64,000 bases of DNA. Origin: Owenia fusiformis. Its lineage: Eukaryota; Annelida; Polychaeta; Sabellida; Oweniidae. Where the stretch lies: assembly GCA_903813345.2 (NCBI GenBank), contig CAIIXF020000008.1:29144005-29208004 (forward strand). The letters are read 5' to 3'. The notes beneath the pieces are model-generated. The model was given only the letters and a program-made list of their open reading frames with translations. It was not told where the DNA came from and ran no database searches. This document shows positions 1-13,607 of the stretch, piece by piece; the first letter of the stretch is position 1; each line of letters opens with the position of its first letter. Made by a program: the position numbers and the translations under genes.

Positions 1-1784
1 TTACAAATGATCATGTTCATGAGAGTTGTATATTTCATAAAATAAAGGTGTCACTGAAAGCTGTATAATAACAATGCAAAAGTCCTTACATTGGGTCTTA
101 GAACAGTATTGCCTAACTGTTCATTGTTATGCCATATTTCCTTAATATTTACCCCTTTCCTCCCAATGAAATCAATAAGTATAATTTTGTGACTAATGTG
201 TCAATATGATTTTCTCAGGGGTTTATTTTCTAAATATTCTTGATGTACTTTTGGTATTTAATTCAAAACTATCATATTTCCATTTTATTGCAATAATTCT
301 GAATCATAATGCACCGAACATTGACAGTAGCAGTGCTTATTGTGACAACATATTTCTGAATTCCTCAAATGATTTTGGTCAGGAAAGGATTAAGTGGAGT
401 ACAACATGGTCCAGGGCTGTTAGTAAAATGTATGAGGACATTCAGAGTACATTTTTTTGTATATTTAATAACACATTCTGCTCATAATTAGCATTTTATA
501 TACTAGTATAAACAAGGGCGTTACAATACCCGGGAATTTATCGGTTCGTGCAGTACTTGTTTGTGATAGCGCCCTCTGCAGGTCACTGTGCTTATAGCCT
601 ACAGTTTATTGGATAATCACATTTATGCGAGCGCGCGCAGCTCATCCACTGAACGAAACGCCACTTCCCGCTGAAATCACCGGGTATTGATCTTTCCCTT
701 GGTATAAAGACTTTTGTCTGCGTACTTTTACAGAGCATGCAACCTGATTTTGGCAGCAAACAAACATCGACCGGTTCTATCACAAGACAAAATCGTGTTG
801 AATAACTTGCGATACCAATGTTACACCCATCTTACTCGGTGCTTAGTAGTCGCAATCCTTGATTATTGATACACTTATCTGGAAGGTTATTTGAGCTTAC
901 CCTTTGGTATTGATACACTTATCTGTGGTTTTAAGGCTCGAATACTGAGGTTTATTTTTTTAATTATCGAGTCTTATTCTATTGCATTAATATGTAGTTG
1001 ACTTTGTACTTACAGGCGTGATATGATAGGTCTATTACATAAATAGTATATACAAATATCGTGATGATTAATAAATCTAGATGAAGACTAATCATTAAAA
1101 TAAACTTAGACTACATTTAATATTTAAAGAAAAATAATTTGATAAATAAAGTATGCATGTATAAGTCTCTTAGTAAAAAAATTAAGGGAAACTGGTTTCA
1201 TGATTTAACAGAGAACAACAAGGTACCGTGTTGTTGTTTATGATCCCGGGTTTACAATATTTATTGAGTTTGTAGATTAAATCTTCTTATTTAAGACAAC
1301 ATCGTCTTTTATGATCTATTCAAGACATCAGTATTCTCAGAAATTGATTATCCGAAGCGGATACCAAGTTCTGACCTGCAGACGAACAATTGCAGACATG
1401 GTATAAGTTTGTTTATTTAACAGTTAGATTTGTTGACTTACTGAACTGTATTGCAATATCTAGGAAGATGTTATATTTATTTATCCTATACTTTGTATTT
1501 GCTTGCAATGTAATAAAGTTGATACTTTTATGGACAAAAATGTCCTTTTAATGGCCATTTTGTATGCCTTTTATTTCCACACCATGTTTTGATTTTGCCT
1601 TGATGCTATTGTGTCATAGTGTTTTTGCTTTAAAAAGTCAAGAAATATCAACTTTTTAATTAAGAAATGTTGGTTAATCTCTTGTTGTAAATCACATTGT
1701 TGATGATGTTAACGGACCATGAGATAACATATTGTCCGGGGAAAGATATCAATAATATAAAATGTGATGCATAACCAATAAAAT

Positions 1785-1965
1785 AGAACCATGAAATAGA
1801 AGAAGAGAAAGAAGCTTGTAGCTCAATTTTGAAGGAAGTTGCATCTTTTGGCCTGCTTTTGCCAAGATTGCACCCCTCTCCCGACTGAAAACCGAGATTG
1901 TTTTTCTTGGCGATCGTACTCCCCCCTGACTGAAAGTTGGCTATGCCCCTGAACATGGATAATAG
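1785..1965. mobile_element. Non-autonomous element copy, CAGGGGCGTAGCCAG-end family
   Basis: This short dispersed repeat ends with GGCTATGCCCCTGA and holds poly-C-rich phrases (GCACCCC...GACTGAAAACCGA). The same phrases occur in the same orientation at 8,113-8,393. Related ends (CTGGCTACG followed by CCCCTG or GGCCTG) recur at 16,860, 32,940, 45,080, 53,830 and 57,515. No coding capacity is visible. The long minus-strand frame across it is a chance reading of the repeat. Confidence 0.6.
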
Positions 1966-2029
1966 GGGCACTATTATCCTGCGTACAGAGTCTAGTTATA
2001 AACTATATAAGACGAAACTCTCTTTTTCA

Positions 2030-3000
2030 TACACATGCCTGCATAACAATCAGAGACAGAAGTCTTAACATTGTCCAACAAAAATAATAAGAATCTAACA
2101 TTTAATGATAACAAAAGGATTAATTGCTATATAGTCTTTGTTTTTTAACTGCGGACGTGTACCAACATCACCTTGATTACAGAAAAGATTATCTAACAGT
2201 CTAGAATTGCTCCCGTGTTTTAATTACAGTTTGTGAATAGATTTATTTTTGCCTCTATTCTCATTTTTGAACCGGTCTCTGTTTGCTTATTCATTATTTG
2301 TGATAAATTATTTCAGTTAGAGTCGAAATCAAACACCAAATAAACCGGATTAAAATAAGCCAGTCTGATTGCGAATTTGCAAATCCTGTAAAAGTAACTT
2401 AAAGCCGCCTTTTAATTAGAGAAAACAATAAGCTTATCCATCTGATTAAGAAGAAATCCATGCTATTTGATTCGTGCATTATCTTCAAGCAAGCCAGTAA
2501 GACAATCAACGATCTGGCATTTTGTTTAATCCCCGCCAGTTAAAATTCAATATTGACCAATGCATGACTTAATATTTTCATTCTACAAACATTGCAGTGT
2601 TTAAATGATTGTATAAACCACATTGTTACCATCTCCGATGCACCATCAGGCCTGTCTCTCTGCGCAAAATAAAGCATTCCGACCCAAAGTTGTATATCTG
2701 TAATTTTTGGGGGGAGGCGACGTCCATGTAGAAATATACAATAATTATGTCCGTGTAAAAGCTAAAATTATAAAAAATCTCATTTTAAAGTCATTCTATT
2801 CATGAAAGCGTCAAGTTATGAAAAACAATGCTAAACACTAAAATAAACAAATCGACTCGATTACTTTTAAAAACTTCCCGAGAGGAAATGGACAAATGTA
2901 TTTTCCTAACTCATTAGAACGTCTGTCTGATTGAAATACTATTTTCTAAATACAAATATGAATGAATAAATCTTGGTTGCAAAACAATGCTGAGCATAAT
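2030..3000. repeat. Diverged dispersed repeat shared with 9,420-10,400
   Basis: Two blocks here have recognisable relatives further on. The block around 2,790-2,940 (CATGAAAGCGTCAAG, then AAACACT..ATAAACAA, then GTCTGTCTGATTG) matches about 9,475-9,620. The block around 2,045-2,210 (CAATCAGAGACA, later CTTGATTACAG) matches about 10,155-10,310. The two blocks are in opposite order in the two places, so this is either a degenerate tandem array or separate insertions. No gene is seen. Confidence 0.4.
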
Positions 3001-4409
3001 AAAAAATTCAAATATTTTCTTTTGCAAATTCCTGAAGAAACTAAAGGATTACAGGTTTGGTTAGAATAAACTGCTTAAATTGTACATTTTAAAACTATAA
3101 GTGTGATTGGAAACCCGGGATTTGAAACAAGTTTGTATTGAAGGTCTGTTACAGAGGGGGCATACAATGTCCCATTTACTCACCCCTCATCTCCCGTACC
3201 CGATCTTATTTATGTCACCAGTTTGTTTCTTGTATATTAATATTTGAAATCAAGTCATTAAGAATGCCAGGGGCCAGTTTGGGGGTTTGATTCTAGTTAT
3301 TTTCCTTTAGTCATCGTCTGACTTATTTGAAAATATGGAAATTTGGAAGATATTTCAAATGGCAACATAGTGAAATTTTAGCACAATAGCACGAATCAAT
3401 AGTTTAAAACAAAAGCATTTGGATATTGTAATTTAAAGCGTTTAAACTTTCATGAGATTATACTTTTGGTTCCCATGATTTGACATCTTTGATCACCTGC
3501 AGTTAAGTATCTAGAAAAGCATTGCTACTGTAATTAACTGTTAGAAGCAGACGATCTTTTTTCCGTCACACAATATACATATTCACAAAAGGCATTCCCA
3601 GCTAAATCACACGAATTGGCGTGATTGTGTAATTGATGTGTTATAATCTCTTTTTTATTGAATAAACCTTTAACTTTTCTTCAAACTTAACACATTGCCC
3701 TTTTTATATAACCAATATCCCCCGGAACCCCTCTCAATAAATACCCTGTATGATAAAATCGAGTTACAAGCCCTCCTGACAGTTGTCAAAGTGGATCATA
3801 CAGGGTCTTGAATAACTAGTATGATTTACATGTAAAACAAAATGGTAATCACGCATTTCTTGGTGAATGCTCAAGATTTGCTGCACAATCATTCCCCGAT
3901 TCAACAGTGGTGCAAAAAGCCATCCTTTGATCATTTGTTTAATCTAAAGTTCATGTAATGAGGATTAGAAAAATAATGAAGTCTTAAATAATAATCTCTG
4001 CTGAAAATGATACCCTTATTCTTGCAAAATCAAACCCCGACTCGACATATTTCTAGTGATGCAATGAACCACCTGCGATTTTAAACAAACGCCAAATCCC
4101 AACCGCCGAACGTTAACGCTCAATGCTGAATATTAACACATTAAAAAGTGACAAGAAACAAAAGGATTGTCTTCAAAATGCCGAACAGCCCCTGGAAACA
4201 GCCACGTGTTTATTTCTTAGCTACCGTATATCGATGGAAAATATGTTAAAACTAACTTTAAACAATATCAAGTTGGTCTATTTTAAAATTAATAATCTTG
4301 CATATAAGTGGCTTAATTATCAGATCAATGATCAATCACTTATTCCATTTTACTCCTACAGGTCGGGAGGGAGCTGTGGGGGGTTACTATGATGAAATTT
4401 CTAAATGCA

Positions 4410-7045
4410 AGGTCATAGTAGATGGGTTAACTGCATTTTAGGGGGTCTGGACTTCAATCTATGATGCAAACGTTTCCTTTGACATGAGAGTACCTTAGGA
4501 CCATAGAAACAAATTTATCCAAAGACACACGCCAGATGGCGCTTTATATTGGAAATATTCAAATTTTTCAAAATGGCCGCCAAAAATACAACTGAGACAA
4601 TATATTTTCTTCCATGCATGCTATAATGATACGATTAATGCCTAAATATACATTTTTGTGGGTGAAGAATCAATTTAGTATGGTTTTGAGTCTTGAAAAT
4701 AAGGAACTTCCTCTTTATATTAAAAAAATATGCCTTTTTCAAAATGGCTGCCAGAGATGTAACAAATATGATATCTTCACTTGTATGCATGCTACAATAG
4801 TAAGATTGATGTCCAAGTATACATTAATGGGGTGGTAGAATCCATTTGATACAGTTTACAGTGTTTATTTCCCCAATAAAAAAAGTTCAGTGGGGATATA
4901 GTGAAGCCCTCCGTCCGCCAGTCTGTCACTCCATCGTCTGTCTTAAATATGATTTTGCAATTATTTTCAGATTCCTTCAAACTATGGCCATATATACTCA
5001 ATTAAATTGAAGATGGTGTTATTTTTATGATTAATGCCTCAGAAAATTCAAAATGTCCCAGAGAAGGAGTTGATTACCTATTACTTACTAGATATCTCGT
5101 CAAGGTATGGTTACATTATATTAAGTTAGATCTCAAATTTTTATTGTCTAAATATGATTTTTACCATTGACTAAATGGTACCAAAATGTTTATATAAGCA
5201 GAAATTCTGATATTGTACTGTATGTCTATTAGTTAACAAACATTTTCACTTTTTATTGAAAATGTATGCCGTTTTCTCAGTGGCTGTGGAAAATAATACA
5301 AAAATTATATCTAACAAGGGTTCTAAAACTTCTTCAAAAGTAGAATAGTTTGAAAGAGTAGTTTTGAATGTATCAATTTGCGATGACGGAAACTATGCTG
5401 AAAACAATGGATAGCATGGGACATGTGGTTCAGCGCATTTCAAATGCCGTCCCCTTTTAATAATTGTTGATATAAAATGAAGTGCCAAGGTGGGATCCTA
5501 ATCCGTAATTTTCCAGAAAGCTGGATAGATATTTTACAATCATGGGGACTTCACTTGAAAGAAAACACATTGTTTTAATAATAAACACAGTATTTATGGC
5601 CAGGAAGTACTCATGGTGAAAGTCATACTAATGCAGTTTAAAATCTTAATCTCTAAAATGTTCAAATGAAAAAATAAGAATATTTTTCTCAATGTGACAA
5701 TATTCAGTGCTGTATGTGTATACATACATGAAGGCATTTTTCAAAATGACTATTATTTAAAACTCAATAGTTTGAAAACGATTATTTTTAAGGCTCATAA
5801 TCCAATTAGCTAGATGCGAGTAGTAACAATCTTTATTTTTGTCATCAAAAATTCAAAATTCAGTCTAACTGTTGTCGAATTTGGAATCATAATGAAAAAT
5901 TGCATCTAGAAATGTGGTTTTGAAAAGAGTCCATCAACTTTAAAATTGAATTTTCTTCAAAAATGTGACATTTAGGTCAGGGAAATTCCCCTAAGTCCTC
6001 ATGTTGTAAAACATAAAAAGTGAAATATCTTTCCTTGTGCTGTGCAGATAATATTTTCTTTTACTGGAGATATTTTAATTTGTACAACTATCAGATACAA
6101 AATAGTAATATGAAATTTGAACAACTAAAAATTAAGAATATTCAAGTTTAAGGGAACTTTGTAATGCCCTGCAATGTTATTTCACCCGAATTAGCCACCT
6201 GGTGGGGAAACGGGAACTACCTACTCGCATCTGAGTAATTAAATAGGTTTTACATTTCTTAAAATGAAGATTTTGAAGCCAGTTTTATGAAATATTATGC
6301 CCATAAGCAAAGAAACTTTTAGCAACGATACAATCTTAGTTAGCAAAGCTACAATCTTTGTTAGCAAAGATATAATCTTTTTTATACATTTTCAGCTGCG
6401 TATATTTCCAATATAAAATGAAAGCTATTATCTCACAAGAACTAATGAAATTGATTCTCCTATCCCATAAATATAAAATGTTGACACCAATGGTATCAGT
6501 GTAGCATGCACTGATGTGAAGATATCATGATTGTTATATTTCTGGTGGCCATTTTTAGAAACACATAATTTCAAATAAAGTGAAAATTCTTATTATGTAA
6601 GACTCCAAACCTATTTAAATGGATTCTACAACCCGATTAATGTATACTTTGACACCATTCTTATCATTGTAGCATGCTTAGAAGCAAAGAAATCTTCTTT
6701 GTTATATTTCTGGCAGCCATTTTGAAAAATGCATATATTTTGAATTTAAAGTGGAAGTTCTTAATTGTCATGACTCAACATCTAATAAAATAGATTCTTC
6801 AACAACATCACTGTATTTTTGACACCAATCTTATAATTGTAGCATGCACAGAAGCAAAGGTATTGTCTCTGGTGTATTTTTGGCGGCCATTTTGAAAAAT
6901 GCGTATATTTCCAATATAAAGCGCCATCTAGCTTGTGTCTTTGGATGAATTTATTTCTATTGCCCTAAGGTACTTCCATGCCAAATGGAACATTTGCATC
7001 ATACAATGAAGTCCAAATGTAGTTAACCCATCTACTATCATTTTA
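4410..7045. mobile_element. Foldback element with long arms built of ~180-bp subrepeats
   Basis: The left edge (GTAGATGGGTTAACT... at about 4,417) is repeated in reverse complement at about 7,020-7,040 (AGTTAACCCATCTAC). The match continues inward through the CCAGATGGCGC / GCGCCATCTAG and AATGGCCGCC / GGCGGCCATT segments. The right arm holds three diverged tandem copies of a unit of about 180 bp, each carrying GTAGCATGC and a GGC(A/G)GCCATTTT(G) motif. The left arm holds two or more. The centre (about 4,900-6,370) has no open frame of note. I infer a non-autonomous foldback transposon. Confidence 0.7.
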
Positions 7046-10000
7046 ACATGTGCAGATACATCGAAAAGAATATCACCAAAATATTTTATCATCGTGTAGA
7101 ACGTCCAATCTAAAATCTGGTAAATGTGTTGCATTTATTGAAGCAATCACACTGTAATACCACTGTAAAACTATATTGCAAATGTTTGATATGAAATTCG
7201 ATTGTCAAGAGTACGAAATACACATCAATACTTTTACATGATATCCAGTGTATTATAATAAGATGTTATATAAACAAAGTCAATTGAAAAACTTCAGTTT
7301 CAGTGAAACTAGTAGTAAAACTCCCTAAATCTGTTAAAGGGAAGCCCCGGGGGAAGCCTTCATTCAAGCACTGGCATTTAAGTTTATGTTTAAGAGGAAG
7401 AATTCAGTATCCCGTGTGTTCACTACCCCCTCCCATCCCCAATTATTTAACTACATGTATGCTCCAATGTGTTTCATTTCTGTGATTGATAAATGCAATC
7501 AATATGATAGCTCTATATTACTCAATTCTTAAGTCGCCAGGAGGCATTAATTAAAAGTGCCTCTTCGAATCTCAGCCTGAAAAACAATTCCTAGCCGATC
7601 TCCTGTAATCAAGTTAAACATTCCCAGTTATGAAAACAATTAAATTGATATCACTGATTGATTGGATAAGTATTGTCTCCAATTGTAATTCATACATGTG
7701 TATTGTATTGTGAAATCCTGGGGATATGCATTAAGTGAAGCAAATCTGAAAAGTTTCATCTTAAACATAACCAAAATTAAGCACAGAGCTACATTTCGCA
7801 CATTGGTACTGAGCGCAGGACCTTATGTTATGTTTCTACACTTTCAAAAGGAAATTCCCCTGAATGTCACAGAACGATATACTATATTTTCAACGTGTAT
7901 CTAGTTTTTTGAAGCTCCGGCCGCCGTACGACCCCCGTAGAGAAAATGTGCGCAAGGTTTAATTTTAATCTTATTGAATTATGTTAATTATTTGTAAGTT
8001 GCATGTTTTTTTTACTTGCTTAGTTTCCTGCTTGCTTTAATGGTCGTGTGCTTGCTTGGTTGCTTGCGCGGTTGGTTCCTGGGTTATTTATTTGAAACTT
8101 GTCTAAATATCCATAGGCTTAGCCAGGAGGGGGGTGTTGCGAATAAGAATAAGACCCTGAGAAAGAGGAGAAAAATAACTTTAAAATGCTTTTTATTTTA
8201 AGCTTCTAGCTCAATTTGGAATGAAGTTGCATCTATTTTTGTAAAATTCAATATAAAAATCATTTTTGGCTGGTTTATGTCACAATCGCACCCCCGATTA
8301 TGTCACAATCGCACCCCCCCCCCGACTGAAAACCGAAATCTTTTTGGCGATCGCACCCCCCCCCCCCTGACTGAAAGCTGGCTACGCCCCTGATATCTGT
8401 TATTGGCCATCAATAAAACTATATTTATATTGTGAGCATTTATGGGTTTTATAACATGGCTTTATACACGTATAATTAATCAAATGTCATATTGTATCAT
8501 GTTGGCTAAATTGTTTCAAGTGAAATATTTAGAACTGAAATCGGGGTTCGCTTAGTTTGAGTCAGGGAACAATCAGACAGACGGATTAATTAATATTTGT
8601 TTTGATACATGATAGGTTGTAGGCAGTATCATGAGAACCAAGTAAACGTGTAAAGGATTATTTTTTGTTTACTTCGGAATTGAGTGAACCATCTGTAGTT
8701 TTAAAAAAAAGGATCAATAAATACATCTAATCAAGGTCAAATATTAGAAATCTATTTTTGACTGGATAAATGTTTGTTCGAATGTCAAACAGAACCTTCA
8801 CGTTCTTTATTCATTTGGAAATTTGGTTTGAATTATTTCAATCAAATGTGTGTTGATACACCGGGCCAATGCCATTAATTGACAAAATGTTGCAATACAT
8901 CTTCGCAAGCTCGGTCTAAACTGCGTCCATCGATGGGAGCCGAGTGAACGAAGATGGTTGCAATAGGGGGGGGGGGGGCATTATTGTCTTTATTACAATT
9001 ACTTTTATACATTTTAACAAACATAGTAAACGCGACCCGATCGGGGAAGGGATTTGGGTTGTGCACAATTTGCTATCTCTTTATACATGCTTCATTGCCA
9101 AATTAATATAAAAACAAGCTGGAGTATCATCAATATTTATTTAGTATTTTGTTACTACACGTCAAAAGGCGCATTTAAAGTTCAGAAAATGCAAGAAGAC
9201 TTGGCTAGACATTATGTACTTATATTTTTATATGTTACATATTTATTTTGTATTCAATTCGAATTCTGTTCACTCGCACTCCTTGAACCACCCCACCCCT
9301 TGGCTACGGGTATAAGTACATTCGGCACACGGAGAGAATAATATTAGACTTCTGCAATGCAACTAATAAGAGAGACCTAAAATTAAATTAATGTAAAAAG
9401 TGCTCTACTTTGGTGATAAAAATAACTGTTCCTGTAAAAATATACAATTGTAGTCCATCACAAAGTTCATTTATTTCATGAAAGCGTCAAGGGACAATGC
9501 ATCTAAACACTTAGATAAACAATTAATTAACTTCTGTAGAAACATCCTGTAGTGGAAAAAACAAATGGCCTTTCATAACGGATTAGAATAGCCAGTCTGT
9601 CTGATTGTATAATATATTAGATACATTTTAAATTCCTTGGGAAATGAAAAATAGTTTTTTCTGGCTGTTTAATGAAAACATAAAAATAAAAACATGAAAA
9701 ATTCCCATTCATTAACATCTACATGTAACGGGCATAGAAAAGGCAGGCTGAACGTGCGGTCACCGTATGGTTGACATACGGGCACTGTAATAAATGCGAC
9801 AGATAACAGTGTTCCCCTGGTATGGGCCGTGTGATTGCTACAAATGGACATGCATAATAGATGATGTGTTTGAAAGGCGGCTTTGCCTCGATGCATTGGT
9901 TAATAAATGATATTATAAACTTTATTGATCGTGAATTCACCTTTCCAAATTCAAATCCCAAATAAATAAAGCACACAATTAAAGCGTGACACAAAAAGAG

Positions 10001-11350
10001 CAAGACTGAAAACCATTTAACCTATAGTGCCCGACATTATGTTAATAAATAATTTCTACATGTTGAAATATATTGCTATTTGATTGAGTTCAAGACAAAA
10101 CCTTTTTGGAATTGTTTCACATAATGTAATATTCCTAGGATTTGGTGCATACACATGTTTTACAATCAGAGACAAGGGTCTTATATGGGGTGTTATATTT
10201 GGCAAACCAATCAATAAGTAGTATTAAATTATCACAAGGTAAATAACTTAATCCCTTTTAAAATTGCGATTACGTAGCATCTTGATTACAGTAAAGAAAG
10301 ATCATCTAGGAATTATTTCTGCCTCTCATTCCTTAAACCGGCTTCGTTAAACAGTGTCAAGATATTTAAGTCAGAGCCAAAAACAAGACTATTTTTATAT
10401 TAAAATCCCCTCACCTTGTCAATGTTTATGTCTGCATCTGGTTTTTCCTACCTTTTGGAGGGAGACAATATACACATAGATTAATTACTGGCCATGGACA
10501 AGCGGCACAGAAACGAACATTCTGGGGTCATTGGGGATAATTGGGGAAGGGGGATGGGTGGTGGTGAATAGTGAAGTCCGGGAGTGAAGTGAAGGGGTCC
10601 TGAAATCTTCCTTTTGATATTTAGTGCTTGAATGGAGACTTGTTTCCACTCCCCGCACTCTAGTAGAATTAAAATATTTGATCCAAAGGAGTTATTTTTA
10701 ATCAAAAATCAAAAATGATTAAATGCTTGCTGCATGCAAACATACTACACTTAAATTGAAATGCTTTACTTAGTTAATTAACGCAGTAGTCACATGACAC
10801 ACGGATAAGACGTACCTGGGCCGAGGATAAGCAATATTTATCTCTCAATAGGTATGATAAGTGTGAACTTTTTATTCCTGAGAATTAGTAGTTAGTAGTG
10901 CTTATTACTTATGGATAAGACATTAAGTATTCTTTCTTAGTAGTGCTTAGAAAATAGTGTTTCCCGTTGTGTATTGCCCCGAACCGGTCCGTCTTCTCGC
11001 TGCAAGCAGGGGGAAATTCTTTGTCACAAAGTTTGGCATTTTTTATAAAATCAAACGCGCGTCATTGAAACTCACAAGATGTAAATGGCATGTCATTTAC
11101 ATCATACCTTGATGGGGAAAAATAGATCTTATATGTTAGAAGTACTACATAAAAGTTATCGTTAAAATGAGACAGTCGTTCTCGAGAGAAAAGAGCATAA
11201 ATGCGCATTTGGAGAGTTTTGGTCCGTTTAAAAATCTGTAAAAAATCGGGGTACTTAAAAGCATCGAGAGGCATCATATATTTCAAATTAGACACGATGA
11301 AGTCACTATTGAGCAAGTTATGGCTGTTTTAAATTCAAATAAAACCGTTA
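7046..11350. other. Gene-poor stretch with repeats
   Basis: I see no gene here. The stretch contains the repeat copy at 8,113-8,393, the diverged blocks at 9,420-10,400, a poly-G tract at about 8,968-8,980 and otherwise AT-rich unique sequence. The open frames are short and have neither recognisable motifs nor consistent splice partners. Confidence 0.5.
8113..8393. mobile_element. Non-autonomous element copy, CAGGGGCGTAGCCAG-end family
   Basis: The left end (TAGGCTTAGCCAGGAG) and right end (GGCTACGCCCCTGA) are imperfect inverted repeats. The interior holds two poly-C tracts followed by GACTGAAA phrases, and a segment (about 8,205-8,235) shared with 1,815-1,850. It looks like a short MITE-like element with no coding capacity. 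Confidence 0.65.
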
Positions 11351-12417
11351 ACCCGTACCGGTCCAGCTTCACGCCCGGTGATCGTGAATATGGGACGGAG
11401 GGGGGGGGGGAGCAGGCAATTTCTGCTAGGAAATTCAACAAATCTGGAAGATTTATTTTTTCAAGAAAAAGTTTTCTATTGAATTGCTAAGTGGATAGGC
11501 GCACGGTATGGTAGAATATGTTAGGTTTTCTGGGATTTTTTCTGAAACGATACGCATCTAAGATATGAGATCTATTAAAAAAGGCGCAAGGCCATCAACA
11601 GGCACAAATCAACGTTTTTGCTATAAATCAAGGAACAATGGTCTGGACGACCTGTAATAAATACTTGTAAGTGATGTTATCATAACTAAATTAATGTCAT
11701 TGCTGAATTTATAAAATAAGTTTCCATATGTGAAATAAAAAATAATCGAAAATAATGAATTTGGGACGGAGGGGGGGGGGGGAGGGGACGGAGGGGGGGA
11801 GCAATGTATATAAGACATGATTAGAGATGTTTCGCGACTTTAAGTCCTTTTACTCCAAATGTCCCCATTTTTCAGTCTCCAGGGGTATATCATTCAGTTT
11901 CTTACTAAGTTAATGAGTTCATTTTTCAAATACAAGAATTCGTGTGAAGTTGTTTCACTTTATAGAATTATTACTCCCCCCCTCCGTCCCCTCCCCCCTC
12001 CGTCCCATTTTAATTATTTTCGATTATTTTTTATTTTTCGTATGGAAACTTATTTTATAAATTCAGCAACGACATTAATTTAGTTATGATAACATCACTT
12101 ACAAGTATTTATTACAGGTCGTGTAGGCCATTGTTCCTTGATTTATAGCAAAAACGTTGATTTGTGCCTGTTGATGCCCTTGCGCCTTTTTTAATAGATC
12201 TCATACCTTAGATGCGTATCGTTTCAGAAAAAATCCCAGAAAACCTAACATATTCTACCATACCGTGCGCCTATCCATTTAGCAATTCAATAGTAAACTT
12301 TTTCTTGAAAAAATAAATCTTCCAGATTTGTTGAATTTCCTAGCAGAAATTGCCTGCTCCCCCCCCTCCGTCCCATATTCACGATCACCGGGCGTGAGCT
12401 TTTGACCCGTACCGGTC
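11351..12417. mobile_element. Foldback element with ~430-bp inverted arms and 13-bp target-site duplication
   Basis: The two halves are near-perfect reverse complements. The left arm runs from about 11,364 to 11,800 and the right arm from about 11,975 to 12,404. Each arm carries poly-G (or poly-C) GGACGGAGG tracts at both of its ends. The element is flanked by identical 13-bp direct repeats, ACCCGTACCGGTC, at 11,351-11,363 and 12,405-12,417. The centre (about 11,820-11,975) is short and non-coding. The open frames across the arms are mirror images of one another and are not genes. Confidence 0.85.
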
Positions 12418-13052
12418 AATTTTCGTTAGTTGCCAGTACATGTCACTTCCAAGAACTGTTATATACTTCAGAGAGAAGTGGGGCAGTGACTTAAGGCGAA
12501 TTGTTAATTTTTTAGCATGATCGAGCAATGAGAGTGACCAAATAGTAAAGTTAAACGATTAAAATCGCACGAGAAAATGGCTGATTTCATACATTTACAA
12601 TAAGCAAAACTGATGAAGAATGTGTGAATTCAACAATTTCATGCATCATCACATGGCATAGTTTATCGCATCAATGAATGTGTTCGACCACCTAATTTCT
12701 ATGCATATCGAATGAGAAATGTTTGTTGTTAGTATTTTAAAGTTTAATGGATGATATCTGATCTAAAAATGACGTAACTTGTTGGATAAAAACATACGTT
12801 TTCGAATTTCCTATCTTCGGCCATTTATTAAACAAATACTGGATGACCATGAGGTGGATATGCCAGAATACCTATCCGATGAAAAAAATACTAGGCGAAG
12901 CAAAGCCGAGCTCGGGATTCGTGTTCCGGATGGTTGGAGATCTCGTTGCTTCAATACTGAATAGAACGAGATCTTGCTGCCACGTATGGCAATAGACCCT
13001 GCAGCTCTTAACCAATCAGATTTGAGTATTTTAATGAGGTGCATAATAAAGG

Positions 13053-13249
13053 TAATTACGTATCGTAAACCCTGTAAGCGCTAAGTGTAATATCAAACTA
13101 CGTACGTATAGGTTACGTACGTATAGGTAAATGGGTTACTAGGGAGTTTAAGATTAGCGTAAATAACCCATTTACCTATACCTATACGTAGTTTGTTATT
13201 ACACTAAGCGATATTTTAACTAAGTTACAGGGTTTGAGATACGTAATTA
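13053..13249. mobile_element. ~197-bp palindromic MITE
   Basis: The ends are the perfect inverted repeat TAATTACGTATC / GATACGTAATTA. The arms extend inward through AAACCCTGTAA / TTACAGGGTTT, CTAAGTGTAAT / ATTACACTAAG and AAATGGGTTA / TAACCCATTT. Most of the element is therefore one hairpin. ACGTACGTATAGGT is tandemly duplicated within the left arm. Confidence 0.8.
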
Positions 13250-13607
13250 TCTATAACAAATCCAACAAATTATGTCATTTCGAACCATTGTTCTAGTTCT
13301 GAATGTGTCTAACTTTTGAAGCCCTGAAAACTGTGTTAAAGTTGTACTAAAATGGCTTCACTGCATTAAGATAATATTCATGCTACCTTATCTTTTTAAG
13401 GCTGCTCTTTATGATGGTGGACCACTAAAACGCCCTTTCATTTATCATGTTAACGGCGATAATGTATAATATTCCTCCTGACGAAGCTTCAAATGTATCC
13501 CTAGTGATGACAAAAAACAGATTTAATAACAATTTTTTAAAATCTGTATTAATCAAAACGTGTAAAAACAATTATTTATGTATGAGGTGTAGGCTATCTT
13601 GGTTGAA

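Noticed and set aside
206-487. 93-codon plus-strand frame, possible terminal exon after TTTTCTCAG
   Set aside because: Composition is AT-driven, no domain is recognisable and no upstream exon is available in the window to test the splice.
12779-13044. Overlapping frames on both strands near 12,779-13,044
   Set aside because: Neither shows a motif or consistent splice partners, and opposite-strand frames over the same bases are expected by chance.
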